This document shows positions 1 through 7,106 of a DNA stretch of 8,546 bases, piece by piece. The position numbers and the translations under genes were made by a program. A model generated the notes under the pieces. It made no database searches, was not told the DNA's origin, and saw nothing but the letters and a program-made list of their open reading frames with translations. Every line of letters begins with the position of its first letter. Position 1 is the stretch's first letter. Origin of the DNA: Christensenella sp. UBA6420 (GTDB lineage: Bacteria; Bacillota; Clostridia; Christensenellales; DTU072); assembly GCA_002439705.1 (NCBI GenBank), contig DJPE01000016.1, positions 1-8,546 on the forward strand, read 5' to 3'.

Positions 1-3
1 AGG

Positions 4-16
4 CGTACTGAGTACG
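4..16. repeat. 13-bp perfect palindrome
   Basis: CGTACT and AGTACG form 6-bp inverted arms around a single central G. It lies downstream of the minus-strand unit ending at 50. No T-tract follows on either strand, so it does not look like a terminator. It could be a protein-binding site or chance. Confidence 0.3.
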
Positions 17-23
17 GTAGACG

Positions 24-41
24 CGGTTTTTGCAAAAGCCG
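24..41. repeat. 18-bp near-palindrome
   Basis: CGGTTTTTG and CAAAAGCCG are inverted arms with one T/G mismatch (G·U wobble in RNA). As RNA it would fold into a short hairpin with a TGCA loop. It starts 9 bp past the minus-strand stop codon at 50-52, where a terminator would be expected, but the run of T that follows an intrinsic terminator stem is missing. Its role is unclear. Confidence 0.3.
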
Positions 42-49
42 TCGAAAAC

Positions 50-166
50 TTAATTCTTTATCCGCTTCTTTTTTGCCGATTCGTCGAATAAACAAGTTTT
101 CGGTAAATCGACTTCGTTTTCGGCGGCGTAAAGAAACGTAATATACGCGTTTCCTAAAATCCGCAC
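50..166 (-). CDS. Possible 38-codon small ORF, or displaced C-terminus of the upstream gene
   Basis: An open frame begins at GTG (164-166), overlaps the end of the transposase-like gene by 13 bp and stops with TAA at 50-52. The predicted peptide begins VRILGNAYITFLYAAENEVD and ends in a basic stretch, AKKKRIKN. Codon choice after position 157 (GCG, GAA, GTC, GAC, TCG) resembles the neighbouring genes, and the other two minus-strand frames here look less protein-like. The only Shine-Dalgarno candidate is a weak AAGAG just upstream. The frame is -1 relative to the upstream gene. Inserting one T in the run at 156-159 would join the two, adding about 33 residues. It is therefore either a translationally coupled tiny gene or the true tail of the upstream protein after a frameshift. 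I do not recognise the peptide. Confidence 0.35.
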   Translation of the reverse strand: MRILGNAYITFLYAAENEVDLPKTCLFDESAKKKRIKN

Positions 167-1173
167 CTTGCTCTTATGGACAAAATATCGTTCTGAACGT
201 GGAACTTGACGCAGAGTTCTTCAAACCCGAAAGCGTACTTTCTGTGAAGTCCTCTCATTATTTCGGCAAGTATATCGTAGTAGAAATCGTCCACGCCGAA
301 AGAATTTATTATATGGTCGTAAGAGTAAGCGTTTTGTCTGTTCTGTTCCACTATGCAATCGAGAAGCAAAGCGTGTCTGTCTTCGGTGTATATTTGCATA
401 AGTACGATGGCTTCGGAGAAGTTATATCCCCTGTTCTGCATAAGTTCCAGCAGAGTGCCTATCATAAGGTCCCTTCTTTCCTTATAAGAAACGCCGAGCA
501 CGCGGGCGGCTTTCTTGTACTTAGCTCCGCTACGCTGACATAAGTCTGCGAGAACATATACTATCGTAGCTTCGTTCACGTTGCCGACGAGATATTTTTC
601 TCTGCATTCTTTCAATACGGAAGAGAAACTTTCTTTACCCGAATTTACCGTCTTAAAGCCTTTACCCGAGCCTGCGGAAAGCCAGTTAAAAAATTCGTTT
701 TCGGTCATTTCGCCGCCGTTTTCGGCTATTATTACCGCGGTGCCGCCGTGAGTACCTTCGGAAAGGTAACCGTAGCTGCAATAGGGATAATCGGCGGGCG
801 TCGTAGGAGCAAGGCTATGAACGTACGCTACAGCTCCGCTTAAATTTTCGCTCTTTATTTTCTGCGAAACGTAATCGCTTCTTAACGGATTGCCTCTTCT
901 GCCGTTGCTGTCGTAGCTTGCCGCATACCTGCCCGTAACGGCTGCGATATACTTATCCGCGTCGCTTTTCGAGTTGGACTTAATAATAAAATGAGCGGTG
1001 GCGTCCAGCACACAGTACGCTATAAGAACTACGTTTTCGTTGGCTTCGTCCTGCAGCACGTCGATGAAAATTCTTTTGTTTCTCTTTCCTTCGAACGCGT
1101 CTACGCCGTTGACCGAGCTGACCGCTATTTTCGTGATTAAACCTTTGCCCTTCACAAGAATGTTGTTTTCCAT
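154..1173 (-). CDS. REP-associated (Y1/HUH) transposase-like protein, degenerate active site
   Basis: The 339-residue protein follows the layout of REP-associated tyrosine transposases (RAYT, IS200-like Y1 domain). Residues 15-45 match the usual N-terminal strand and the F..D..D/R..F segment. Residues 52-64, AYCVLDATAHFII, occupy the AYCLMPNHVHLLI position. Residues 83-136 match the Y..YN...G region, then the RYIH.NP helix (here AYVHSLAP, Tyr117) and the DYPWSSY motif (here DYPYCSY, 128-134). In this alignment the first His of the HUH pair is Thr59, while His61 and Tyr117 remain. The metal site is therefore incomplete and nicking activity is doubtful. The tail (about 190-335) is helical and contains an HTH-like stretch (about 200-235), as in RAYTs with a DNA-binding C-terminal region. 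AAGGAGAG (1177-1184) lies just upstream of the ATG and supports this start. The gene follows the lipoprotein gene by 19 bp with no terminator between, implying co-transcription. I infer a domesticated nucleic-acid-binding protein. Confidence 0.75.
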   Translation of the reverse strand: MENNILVKGKGLITKIAVSSVNGVDAFEGKRNKRIFIDVLQDEANENVVLIAYCVLDATAHFIIKSNSKSDADKYIAAVTGRYAASYDSNGRRGNPLRSDYVSQKIKSENLSGAVAYVHSLAPTTPADYPYCSYGYLSEGTHGGTAVIIAENGGEMTENEFFNWLSAGSGKGFKTVNSGKESFSSVLKECREKYLVGNVNEATIVYVLADLCQRSGAKYKKAARVLGVSYKERRDLMIGTLLELMQNRGYNFSEAIVLMQIYTEDRHALLLDCIVEQNRQNAYSYDHIINSFGVDDFYYDILAEIMRGLHRKYAFGFEELCVKFHVQNDILSIRARCGF

Positions 1174-1192
1174 ACTCTCTCCTTAGGATATT

Positions 1193-4100
1193 TTACTCTG
1201 TTATTATTAACGTAAACGTTATCTTTACGTTGGTTCCGTTCATACTGAAACTGTCGTCCGCGCCCACTTTGACGTAATAAGTACCTGCGGTAGAAGGCTT
1301 CTCGGCAAGTTTGGTTCCGTCGCTCGTATCGGCGGCGGTATAGTACGAGAATTCGTCTTCGCCTATCTCTCTCGACTGTTTATCGGAAGTATTGACTACG
1401 TACATCGATATTCCGCGCGCAAGGTAGTCGGCAAGGGATACGGTAAGCGTATTCGTATTCTTATCCCAGCTGCCCGTGCATGCGTACTCGTCTATCGCTC
1501 TTGTAAGCACTTTATATTTACCGCTCGCAAAGTCGATGGTATAATGGTCTTCGCCGTGTTTCAACGTGCCTACTTCTACGTCGTATATTCCGGTGGAATA
1601 GTCGTAATCTTTGAGTTCCGGACTGCCTTCGAGCAATTCGAGTATGCCGTTAAGGGTGAGCGTTTCGCCCGCGGACAAGCGGTAAGATACGTATTCGGGA
1701 GCAATGCCGTTGTATTCTCCTACGTTTATACCCTTACGTTTATTCTTCACGTTTGCTCTTACGCTCGTCGATTGCAGATACTCGTTGCAATTACTCGTAA
1801 CGGCAGCGAATATTTCGTCCAGCAAATCGACGTCGGTAAAGCTGCCCGCCACGAATATACCGATACGGAAGAAGTTCTTGTTCGGGCTGAGCATTTCTAT
1901 GGAAGTAATGCCGTTCTTCCCGACGTAGGAACTTACTATCGCGTCGAGATTTTCGTAGAGATAAAGAATAACTTTCGGCAAATTGTTTTCGCCGCTGACG
2001 GTGTAGTCGAGCGTGTAGGCGTCTTCTGTGTAAGACACTACCTTAACTTCTATAACCTTAGGTATAACGGTATATTTTTGCAGACAATAGTTTTCCTGAC
2101 GGTAATACGTATTGCCGAGCACTTCCATTATGATAAATCTTTCATATCCTTTTTTGAGCGGTTCTACGGGGTGAACGCTTTGAATATGCTTTCTGTTGAC
2201 GTACTTCTTAACGCCGCCGTCGCAGATAAGCAACATAAATTCGCCGCGGGTCACGTCCCTGTGATCGATAAGGTACTGTTCGAAATCTTCTTCGTTTATG
2301 AAGAACTCGCTGCTGACGTACCACATGATAATATCGGAAGACGCGGGCAAATCGAATTCGGGTATTTTCTGCAACGGGGTCGCGCTCGCCGCTTTCGTAT
2401 TGCCATAGAAGAATATCGTGTTCTGATACTTGAATTCTATCGCCTGTTTGTTGTAGACGGTAACCTGATATGTTGTGGTCTTATCTCTGAACTTAACGGT
2501 AATATCCTGCGACACGTTGTCCACGCTCTCGCTTATGTTGCTGTTAAATCCGCTGCAAGTTACGTTATCGTCGTCCATATCGAGATACTTATAGAAGTTC
2601 CATTTCGTTCCGTCGCCGTCGGTGACTTCGTACACGCATCTTACGATACCGCCGTTTTTGGTAAGTTCGCTTCCGGCTATAAAGTTGGTTACGGGAGTTT
2701 TTTCCACGGCTATTGCGGTAAACGCGGCGTTAAGGACCTGCACGCAAACTTCCGCAGCGAAAGTCTTGTACTTGACGGTAACCGCTCTGTAACCCTTGGT
2801 CAAATCGGCTTTGTCGTAGCCTATTACCATATCGGACGTTATTTTAACGTAGCCCACCGTGCCGTCTTCGTAATAAACGGTAAGGTACTTATCGTCTATA
2901 TAACCTTTCGACGAGTCGTATTCGTTAAGGAAAAGTTCCCATCCGTGAGCGGTGATTTCGAGTACGTTAAGTTTCTTTCCTAAGTTATTCCACGTTCCGA
3001 GCGAGTCGTCTTCGTACGCCACGGAAACGATATTTATCGTCTTTTCCAGCACTTCTATCGGGAATTCGGTATAGACGTAAGCATAAGCCGTGGTTTCGCC
3101 GTCGGTAATTTCCGTCGTGTGGTAGATACGGACTATCTTCTTGCCCACTCTTCTGAACTGCGTGAGTTCCTGACCGTCTTCGTCGTAAATTTCGTACCAC
3201 CAACCGGCTTTGTTCCTGCCGCCTACGAAATCGGTAAGACCGCTTACTTCCGCACTCGCTCCCGCATTGTAGCTGAGGCTGAATTTGTATCCCGAAAAAT
3301 CGGGTTCTTTATCGGTGTTGTAATACAAATCCTTACCGGTCTTAACCACGCTGACGGCGGTTTCCATACGGGCTTCGACGTTAATCTTAAACGTAGTCGC
3401 GTCCACTTTGCCGAGATACCTTACCTTGACGGGGATATCCTTTCCGATATTGTCGGTAGTGGAATCGTAAATCATTTCTTTCGTAACGGGGATAGGTTGA
3501 CTCGTGGTGCCGTTCTTAGCGTAAGTCACTATCATATTTACGCCCGTCAAATCCCAGTCTTCGCACTGAACGTAATTGCGCTTATAATAATCGGTACTTA
3601 AAACGACCTTGATTGCGCTGATCGCGTTATCCGGGTTTATTATGTAATAATCGAACGTGGTATCAGCCTGCGCGCCGTCTGCGTCTATATAGGTAAGCGT
3701 GGCTTCATAATGGACGCCGGCTTCTATTTCTTCCAGCGAAAGGAACCTGTCGTCGGCGGAATTATAGGAAAGGACTATTCTCTGTCCGCTCTTATGCGCT
3801 ACCAAATCGTTAAGTAAAACGCCCGACTGACCTATTATTTCCACTCTGCCGTTTTCGTAATAAACTCTGAGTACGCCGCCAGACAAATCAACGTTAACCG
3901 TGTCGGAAGCCTGTTCCCTAAGGAATGTATCCACGGGCAAGGTATCGAAAGCTATCGAAGTAATAGGCATGGGAACGACTTTGCAAATCATCGTTGCGCT
4001 CGTAACTTCCGTACCGGGGATACGGAAATAAATTTCTTTTCTGTCGGTGACGGTATCGCAAGACAAAGTGCAGTTTTCGCCGAGCATATCCATAGTTACG

Positions 4101-5983
4101 CCCGTAGGTTCGCTCACGTCGCCGTTGTTGTACGTTATGGTGTATTGTAAAGTCGATATGGGAATAACGTCGCCTTTTCTGAACGACTTACCGTTAATAT
4201 TGTCGGTTTCCGTAAGTATGTTAAGCTGAACGGGATAACGCTGAATTACGGTGACTATCATATTGACGTTGTTTTCTTTCACGCCGCCGTATATTATGAG
4301 AAGTTTATGTTTTCCCGCGGCGGTTATATCGAGCTGATTACGCCTTACGCCCGCTCCTATCGTCGCAAGATAATAGACGCATTCGCTTACTTTTATTATT
4401 CCGCCGTCGTTGTACGTTGCGGTAAGGGATACGGTGTAGTTAAGTCCCTCTTCGAGCGAAACGTATCTGTTCTGCTGAACGTAAACGCTCTTGCCCGTTT
4501 CGTCGACTACGGTAGCCACTACCGACACCGCGTCGCCGTAAGGATGCGTAAGACCGTATTTAAGTTCGTATCTGCCGGCTGTTATTCCCGTCACGTTGTC
4601 GACGGTGGTAAATTCCAAATCTTCTATTTCCGAACGCAGCAGGTCGTCGTCGGAGTTGATTACTTTAATAAGTGCGTCGTCCATCGGATAGACTTCGGTT
4701 TCGCCGTTGTCGTAATATACTCTCACTCTTCCCGTGGAAAGGTCGAGCTTATCGCCTTGTATAATGGAATTTACGTCGCTACCATACTTAGCCGTCACGG
4801 GGAAGCGGTCTATTTCCATACTCTTATAGCTTCTGTCTTTTACGTTAATGTTAAACGCAGCCACGGGAGCAGTCTGCATTTTTACCTTGCCGTCGCCGAC
4901 GGAAAGGATTATTCCGCTGCCGCCGTCGTTAAACACGTTATGCGCGCCCGCTCTGCCGATGACTTCGTTTTCTTTCATAATCTGTCCGACTTCAACTTCG
5001 GGTGAAGTGACTTCGTATTCGACCACGGTGCTTACTTCTATCGTTTTGTCCTTAATCGCGGTGACTTTGCCGTAAGTCTTGCTACGAACGTTTTCGAGGA
5101 GCTGATTACTCGCTATTTCCATATCGGGATAAACGTAATCGCCCGTTGCTACGAGAGCCGCTCCGCTGTAAGAATAAGTGAGCGTTTCGGGATAATCGAC
5201 AGGGATATAAGCTATCCTTGCCATAACGGTGCGGACTTCGGAGTCGTCGATATAAACCTTTACGTTATTCTTTTCTTCTTCTATTTCCTTAGACGGCATA
5301 AGTCCGTTGTCGTAAGTAAGACGAAGACGGAGCCCCGTAAGGTCGAGCCTGTCGCCGTAGCCTACGAAAACGGCGTTCTGATTAGGCAAATGCAAAACGT
5401 CGAGTTTAATAACCGTCTTCGCGTCGAAATACACGGTGAAGAAAAGTTTGAAACCGTAATACGAAATGTAAATTCTCTGTTCGCCGATACGCTGATTATC
5501 GTACGCTTCGAGCATTTTTTCGGTGACTTTGACGGTGACGGTCTTGCCCCCTTCGTAACGAACGTTTATCGTAGCTCCGTCTGCCGATACGTTTTCGCCG
5601 ACGACGTACTGCGTGCGCGTAGGCACGGAAGCAAGTTCTACCGAGCTGAAAGTAAGGTCGTAAACGTTGACCTTAAACGTGGTGGTCTTGCCGCCGTAAG
5701 TTACCGTGACGACCTTTCCTATTTCGGGTACGTTCATATCGTAGTCGGAACACATATCCGCGGTAAGGTCGATTTCTTCGGTAGTCAAATCGGAATATCT
5801 GATAAAAAGCTTAGCCCCTTCGAGATTAAGCGAGTCGCCCGCTATATACTCGTCGGCGTGGAAAAAGTCCGTAACGGCGATTTCCGTAACGTAAGGTTTT
5901 TTATACTCGATTTCCGCCGAACAAGCGACGGCGGACACGGCTATCAAAAGCACAAGGATTACAAATAAAACTTTTTTCTTCAT
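1193..5983 (-). CDS. Giant surface lipoprotein with tandem bacterial Ig-like (Big_3-type) repeats
   Basis: I chose the ATG at 5983 (1596 residues): it gives a typical MKKK n-region, and GGAAGG lies just upstream. An in-frame ATG at 6001 would add six residues but has a poorer ribosome site. The signal peptide ends in SAVAC; Cys21 is the predicted lipidation site, so the protein should be anchored to the outer face of the membrane. About ten Ig-like units follow, with the recurring pattern Y..GD.L.L.G..L.V.Y.NG...........G...V.V.Y......F.V.V. Approximate residues are 33-109, 110-187, 188-280, 382-491, 580-672, 672-784, 785-869, 870-979, 980-1083 and 1084-1177. Residues 281-381 and 1178-1415 do not fit the repeat. 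The C-terminus (1416-1596) has two MBG-like beta-rich units (IYDVEVGTLKHGEDHYTIDF; STAGTYYVKVG). There is no LPXTG motif or C-terminal transmembrane anchor. I infer an adhesin or stalk-like protein; ligand unknown. Confidence 0.85.
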   Translation of the reverse strand: MKKKVLFVILVLLIAVSAVACSAEIEYKKPYVTEIAVTDFFHADEYIAGDSLNLEGAKLFIRYSDLTTEEIDLTADMCSDYDMNVPEIGKVVTVTYGGKTTTFKVNVYDLTFSSVELASVPTRTQYVVGENVSADGATINVRYEGGKTVTVKVTEKMLEAYDNQRIGEQRIYISYYGFKLFFTVYFDAKTVIKLDVLHLPNQNAVFVGYGDRLDLTGLRLRLTYDNGLMPSKEIEEEKNNVKVYIDDSEVRTVMARIAYIPVDYPETLTYSYSGAALVATGDYVYPDMEIASNQLLENVRSKTYGKVTAIKDKTIEVSTVVEYEVTSPEVEVGQIMKENEVIGRAGAHNVFNDGGSGIILSVGDGKVKMQTAPVAAFNINVKDRSYKSMEIDRFPVTAKYGSDVNSIIQGDKLDLSTGRVRVYYDNGETEVYPMDDALIKVINSDDDLLRSEIEDLEFTTVDNVTGITAGRYELKYGLTHPYGDAVSVVATVVDETGKSVYVQQNRYVSLEEGLNYTVSLTATYNDGGIIKVSECVYYLATIGAGVRRNQLDITAAGKHKLLIIYGGVKENNVNMIVTVIQRYPVQLNILTETDNINGKSFRKGDVIPISTLQYTITYNNGDVSEPTGVTMDMLGENCTLSCDTVTDRKEIYFRIPGTEVTSATMICKVVPMPITSIAFDTLPVDTFLREQASDTVNVDLSGGVLRVYYENGRVEIIGQSGVLLNDLVAHKSGQRIVLSYNSADDRFLSLEEIEAGVHYEATLTYIDADGAQADTTFDYYIINPDNAISAIKVVLSTDYYKRNYVQCEDWDLTGVNMIVTYAKNGTTSQPIPVTKEMIYDSTTDNIGKDIPVKVRYLGKVDATTFKINVEARMETAVSVVKTGKDLYYNTDKEPDFSGYKFSLSYNAGASAEVSGLTDFVGGRNKAGWWYEIYDEDGQELTQFRRVGKKIVRIYHTTEITDGETTAYAYVYTEFPIEVLEKTINIVSVAYEDDSLGTWNNLGKKLNVLEITAHGWELFLNEYDSSKGYIDDKYLTVYYEDGTVGYVKITSDMVIGYDKADLTKGYRAVTVKYKTFAAEVCVQVLNAAFTAIAVEKTPVTNFIAGSELTKNGGIVRCVYEVTDGDGTKWNFYKYLDMDDDNVTCSGFNSNISESVDNVSQDITVKFRDKTTTYQVTVYNKQAIEFKYQNTIFFYGNTKAASATPLQKIPEFDLPASSDIIMWYVSSEFFINEEDFEQYLIDHRDVTRGEFMLLICDGGVKKYVNRKHIQSVHPVEPLKKGYERFIIMEVLGNTYYRQENYCLQKYTVIPKVIEVKVVSYTEDAYTLDYTVSGENNLPKVILYLYENLDAIVSSYVGKNGITSIEMLSPNKNFFRIGIFVAGSFTDVDLLDEIFAAVTSNCNEYLQSTSVRANVKNKRKGINVGEYNGIAPEYVSYRLSAGETLTLNGILELLEGSPELKDYDYSTGIYDVEVGTLKHGEDHYTIDFASGKYKVLTRAIDEYACTGSWDKNTNTLTVSLADYLARGISMYVVNTSDKQSREIGEDEFSYYTAADTSDGTKLAEKPSTAGTYYVKVGADDSFSMNGTNVKITFTLIITE

Positions 5984-6022
5984 TTTCCTTCCGAAGGGCA
6001 TGCCTTTTTATAATATATATTT

Positions 6023-6051
6023 ATTATACAGCTATATACTTATTTTGACAA
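6023..6051 (-). promoter_or_regulatory. Sigma-A type promoter for the lipoprotein unit
   Basis: On the minus strand, TTGTCA (6046-6051) and TATAAT (6023-6028) are separated by exactly 17 bp. The -10 is perfect and the -35 is one base off consensus. The expected transcript start near 6016 gives a leader of about 33 nt to the ATG at 5983. The promoter would drive the lipoprotein gene and the transposase-like gene behind it. Confidence 0.8.
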
Positions 6052-6061
6052 GTGGTAAATT

Positions 6062-6092
6062 AAAGCGAAAAACGGTCGTCTTTTCGCGCTTT
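6062..6092. repeat. Inverted repeat between the ung terminator and the lipoprotein promoter
   Basis: AAAGCGAAAA (6062-6071) can pair with TTTT (6081-6084) plus CGCTTT (6087-6092), leaving a CG bulge and a 9-nt loop. The loop contains ACGGTCG, which recurs in the neighbouring terminator at 6110-6116. No good T-tract follows, so a backup terminator is possible but weakly supported. Confidence 0.35.
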
Positions 6093-6102
6093 GTATAAAT
6101 AC

Positions 6103-6130
6103 AAAAAAGACGGTCGATAAACCGCCTTTT
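6103..6130 (-). terminator. Rho-independent terminator of ung
   Basis: Read on the minus strand, AAAAGGCGGT, a TTATCG loop and ACCGTCTTTTTT form a stem (GGCGGT/ACCGTC with one G·U pair, extended by A-U pairs) followed by six T. It starts 7 bp past the ung stop codon. The plus-strand reading also ends in TTTT, so it could act in both directions, but no plus-strand gene leads into it. Confidence 0.8.
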
Positions 6131-6137
6131 AACTTTT

Positions 6138-6806
6138 CTATTTAATCTGCCAATCAATGGGTTTTTCGCCCATACTTTCCAGAATTTCGTTCACCTTTGC
6201 AAAATGCCCGCAGCCGAAAAATCCGTAGTACGCACTGAGCGGCGACGGGTGCGCCGCTTCGAGAATAATATGGTTTTTATTGGTAATTAGTTTCGCTTTC
6301 TTCCTTGCGGGAGCTCCCCACAAAAGGAATATAATGGGCTTTTTACGCTCGTTAAGTTTTTTCAGAACGGCGTCGGTGAACCTTTCCCACCCGTACCCTT
6401 CGTGCGACATAGGCTTTCCGCGCCGTACGGTCAAAATCGTGTTCATAAGAAGTACGCCTTGCTTCGCCCACGGCATAAGGTATCCGCTTTCGCCCATTTG
6501 GATACCCAATTCGTTAGTTATTTCACGATAGATATTTTTTAAGGACGGCGGCAGACGAACGCCGGGTTTTACCGAAAAGCACATTCCGTGCGCTTGCGAC
6601 GGTTGATGATACGGGTCCTGACCGAGTATCACTACCTTGACGTCGTTATACGGCGTAGCCTTGAACGCGTTGAAGATGTCGTACATGGACGGATAAATGG
6701 TTTCCGCCGAATATTCGTATTTCAAAAAACCCCTTAATACCTGATAATATTCGGAATTAAATTCGTCTTTCAACACTTCGTCCCAATCGTTGCCTATATG
6801 TACCAC
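6138..6806 (-). CDS. ung: Uracil-DNA glycosylase, family 1
   Basis: This enzyme removes uracil from DNA by cleaving the N-glycosidic bond, the first step of base-excision repair, in the cytoplasm. At 222 residues it has the usual family length. The family-1 signature GQDPYH is at residues 62-67, with the catalytic Asp64 and the Tyr66 that excludes thymine. Phe77 (GMCFSV) stacks on uracil, Asn122 (LLMNTILTVR) reads the base, and HPSPLSAYYGFFGCGHF (186-202) carries the catalytic His186 and the DNA-intercalation loop. All key residues are intact, so activity is expected. The start is GTG (6804-6806), supported by GAGGTG five bases upstream. It forms its own unit, with a sigma-A promoter at 6834-6862 and a terminator at 6103-6130. 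Confidence 0.98.
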   Translation of the reverse strand: MVHIGNDWDEVLKDEFNSEYYQVLRGFLKYEYSAETIYPSMYDIFNAFKATPYNDVKVVILGQDPYHQPSQAHGMCFSVKPGVRLPPSLKNIYREITNELGIQMGESGYLMPWAKQGVLLMNTILTVRRGKPMSHEGYGWERFTDAVLKKLNERKKPIIFLLWGAPARKKAKLITNKNHIILEAAHPSPLSAYYGFFGCGHFAKVNEILESMGEKPIDWQIK

Positions 6807-6833
6807 CGAGCCACCTCAAAATTTGATGGTATT

Positions 6834-6862
6834 ATTTTAACATAACATCTGTATTATTTCAA
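6834..6862 (-). promoter_or_regulatory. Sigma-A type promoter of ung
   Basis: On the minus strand, TTGAAA (6857-6862) and TAAAAT (6834-6839) are 17 bp apart, one (-10) and two (-35) mismatches from consensus. Transcription would start near 6827, leaving about 20 nt before the GTG start, enough for the GAGGTG ribosome site. Confidence 0.7.
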
Positions 6863-6872
6863 CCGTCGGTTG
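6860..6872. repeat. 13-bp palindrome overlapping the ung -35 element
   Basis: CAACCG and CGGTTG are perfect 6-bp arms around a central T. The site overlaps the -35 hexamer of the ung promoter and lies 15 bp past the stop codon of the 43-codon gene. No T-tract follows on the minus strand, so an operator is more likely than a terminator; it may also be chance. Confidence 0.35.
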
Positions 6873-6886
6873 CTCGAAATTTCAGG

Positions 6887-7018
6887 TCACGACAGACAAA
6901 GAAGACACAGGCACATAGCGAGCGTGGTTCTGTCGCAACAGCCGTTTCCGTCGTAATCGGAGTCGTTGTTCCCGTTGTTTAACAGCAAAAATAACAACAT
7001 CGGAAGAGTTATATCCAT
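6887..7018 (-). CDS. 43-residue Cys-rich hydrophobic small protein, unknown function
   Basis: An ATG at 7016-7018 opens 43 codons ending in TGA at 6887-6889. The peptide has two hydrophobic blocks, LPMLLFLLL (residues 5-13) and LAMCLCLLCL (33-42). Between them is a polar segment, NNGNNDSDYDGNGCCDR (14-30). The five Cys are at 27, 28, 36, 38 and 41. DSDYDG (19-24) fits the DxDxDG pattern of calcium-binding loops, but in such a short, Asn/Gly-rich peptide this may be coincidence. A membrane hairpin is possible. GGGGGAA lies just upstream of the ATG as a G-rich ribosome site; an in-frame ATG at 7030 has none. It is divergent from the ArsR-family gene and lies upstream of ung, with the ung promoter between. 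I recognise no family. Similar low-complexity mini-proteins occur in Clostridia, as far as I know without assigned roles. Confidence 0.5.
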   Translation of the reverse strand: MDITLPMLLFLLLNNGNNDSDYDGNGCCDRTTLAMCLCLLCLS

Positions 7019-7051
7019 TCGTTCCCCCATAATCTAACTTTAATCTACAAT

Positions 7052-7069
7052 ATGCGACTCTTTTCGCAT
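7052..7069. repeat. Inverted repeat in the divergent region
   Basis: ATGCGA (7052-7057) and TCGCAT (7064-7069) are perfect 6-bp arms with a 6-bp spacer. The repeat lies in the leader of the 43-codon gene. It could be an operator or a short RNA hairpin. Confidence 0.35.
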
Positions 7070-7074
7070 TCGTG

Positions 7075-7092
7075 CATAATTTACCATAATTT
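7075..7092. promoter_or_regulatory. Tandem CATAATTT motifs, candidate regulator-binding site
   Basis: CATAATTT occurs at 7075-7082 and 7085-7092, exactly 10 bp (one helical turn) apart. An inverted copy, AAATTATG, is at 7149-7156. CCATAATTT (7084-7092) and AAATTATGG (7149-7157) form a perfect 9-bp inverted pair flanking the leader of the ArsR-family gene, and CCATAAT recurs at 7027-7033. CATAAT also resembles a -10 hexamer, and TAAATT on the minus strand (7078-7083) could be a -10 for the 43-codon gene. No convincing -35 is visible. I infer promoter or operator elements of the divergent region. Confidence 0.4.
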
Positions 7093-7106
7093 CAGGAGCG
7101 AACGTT

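Noticed and set aside
199..543. 114-codon plus-strand open frame
   Set aside because: It is antisense to the transposase-like gene, which has a strong ribosome site and family motifs.
154..1173. Intact IS200-like insertion sequence
   Set aside because: No flanking element ends or target-site features are visible, the HUH pair is broken, and the gene is embedded in an operon. It reads as a domesticated gene, not a mobile element.
1544..2983. 479-codon open frame on the plus strand
   Set aside because: It lies fully antisense to the well-supported lipoprotein gene. Its residues look like a mirror of that gene's codon bias (many V, F, Y, R), with no recognisable domain.
2985..5968. Further open frames antisense to, or in other frames of, the lipoprotein gene
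   Set aside because: They lie within the repeat-protein gene, lack ribosome sites and show no coherent protein features. The long frames reflect the few stop codons opposite a biased coding sequence.
6045..6050. Consensus TTGACA on the plus strand
   Set aside because: No -10 element occurs 16-18 bp downstream on that strand and no plus-strand gene follows. The same bases serve as the minus-strand TTGTCA -35.
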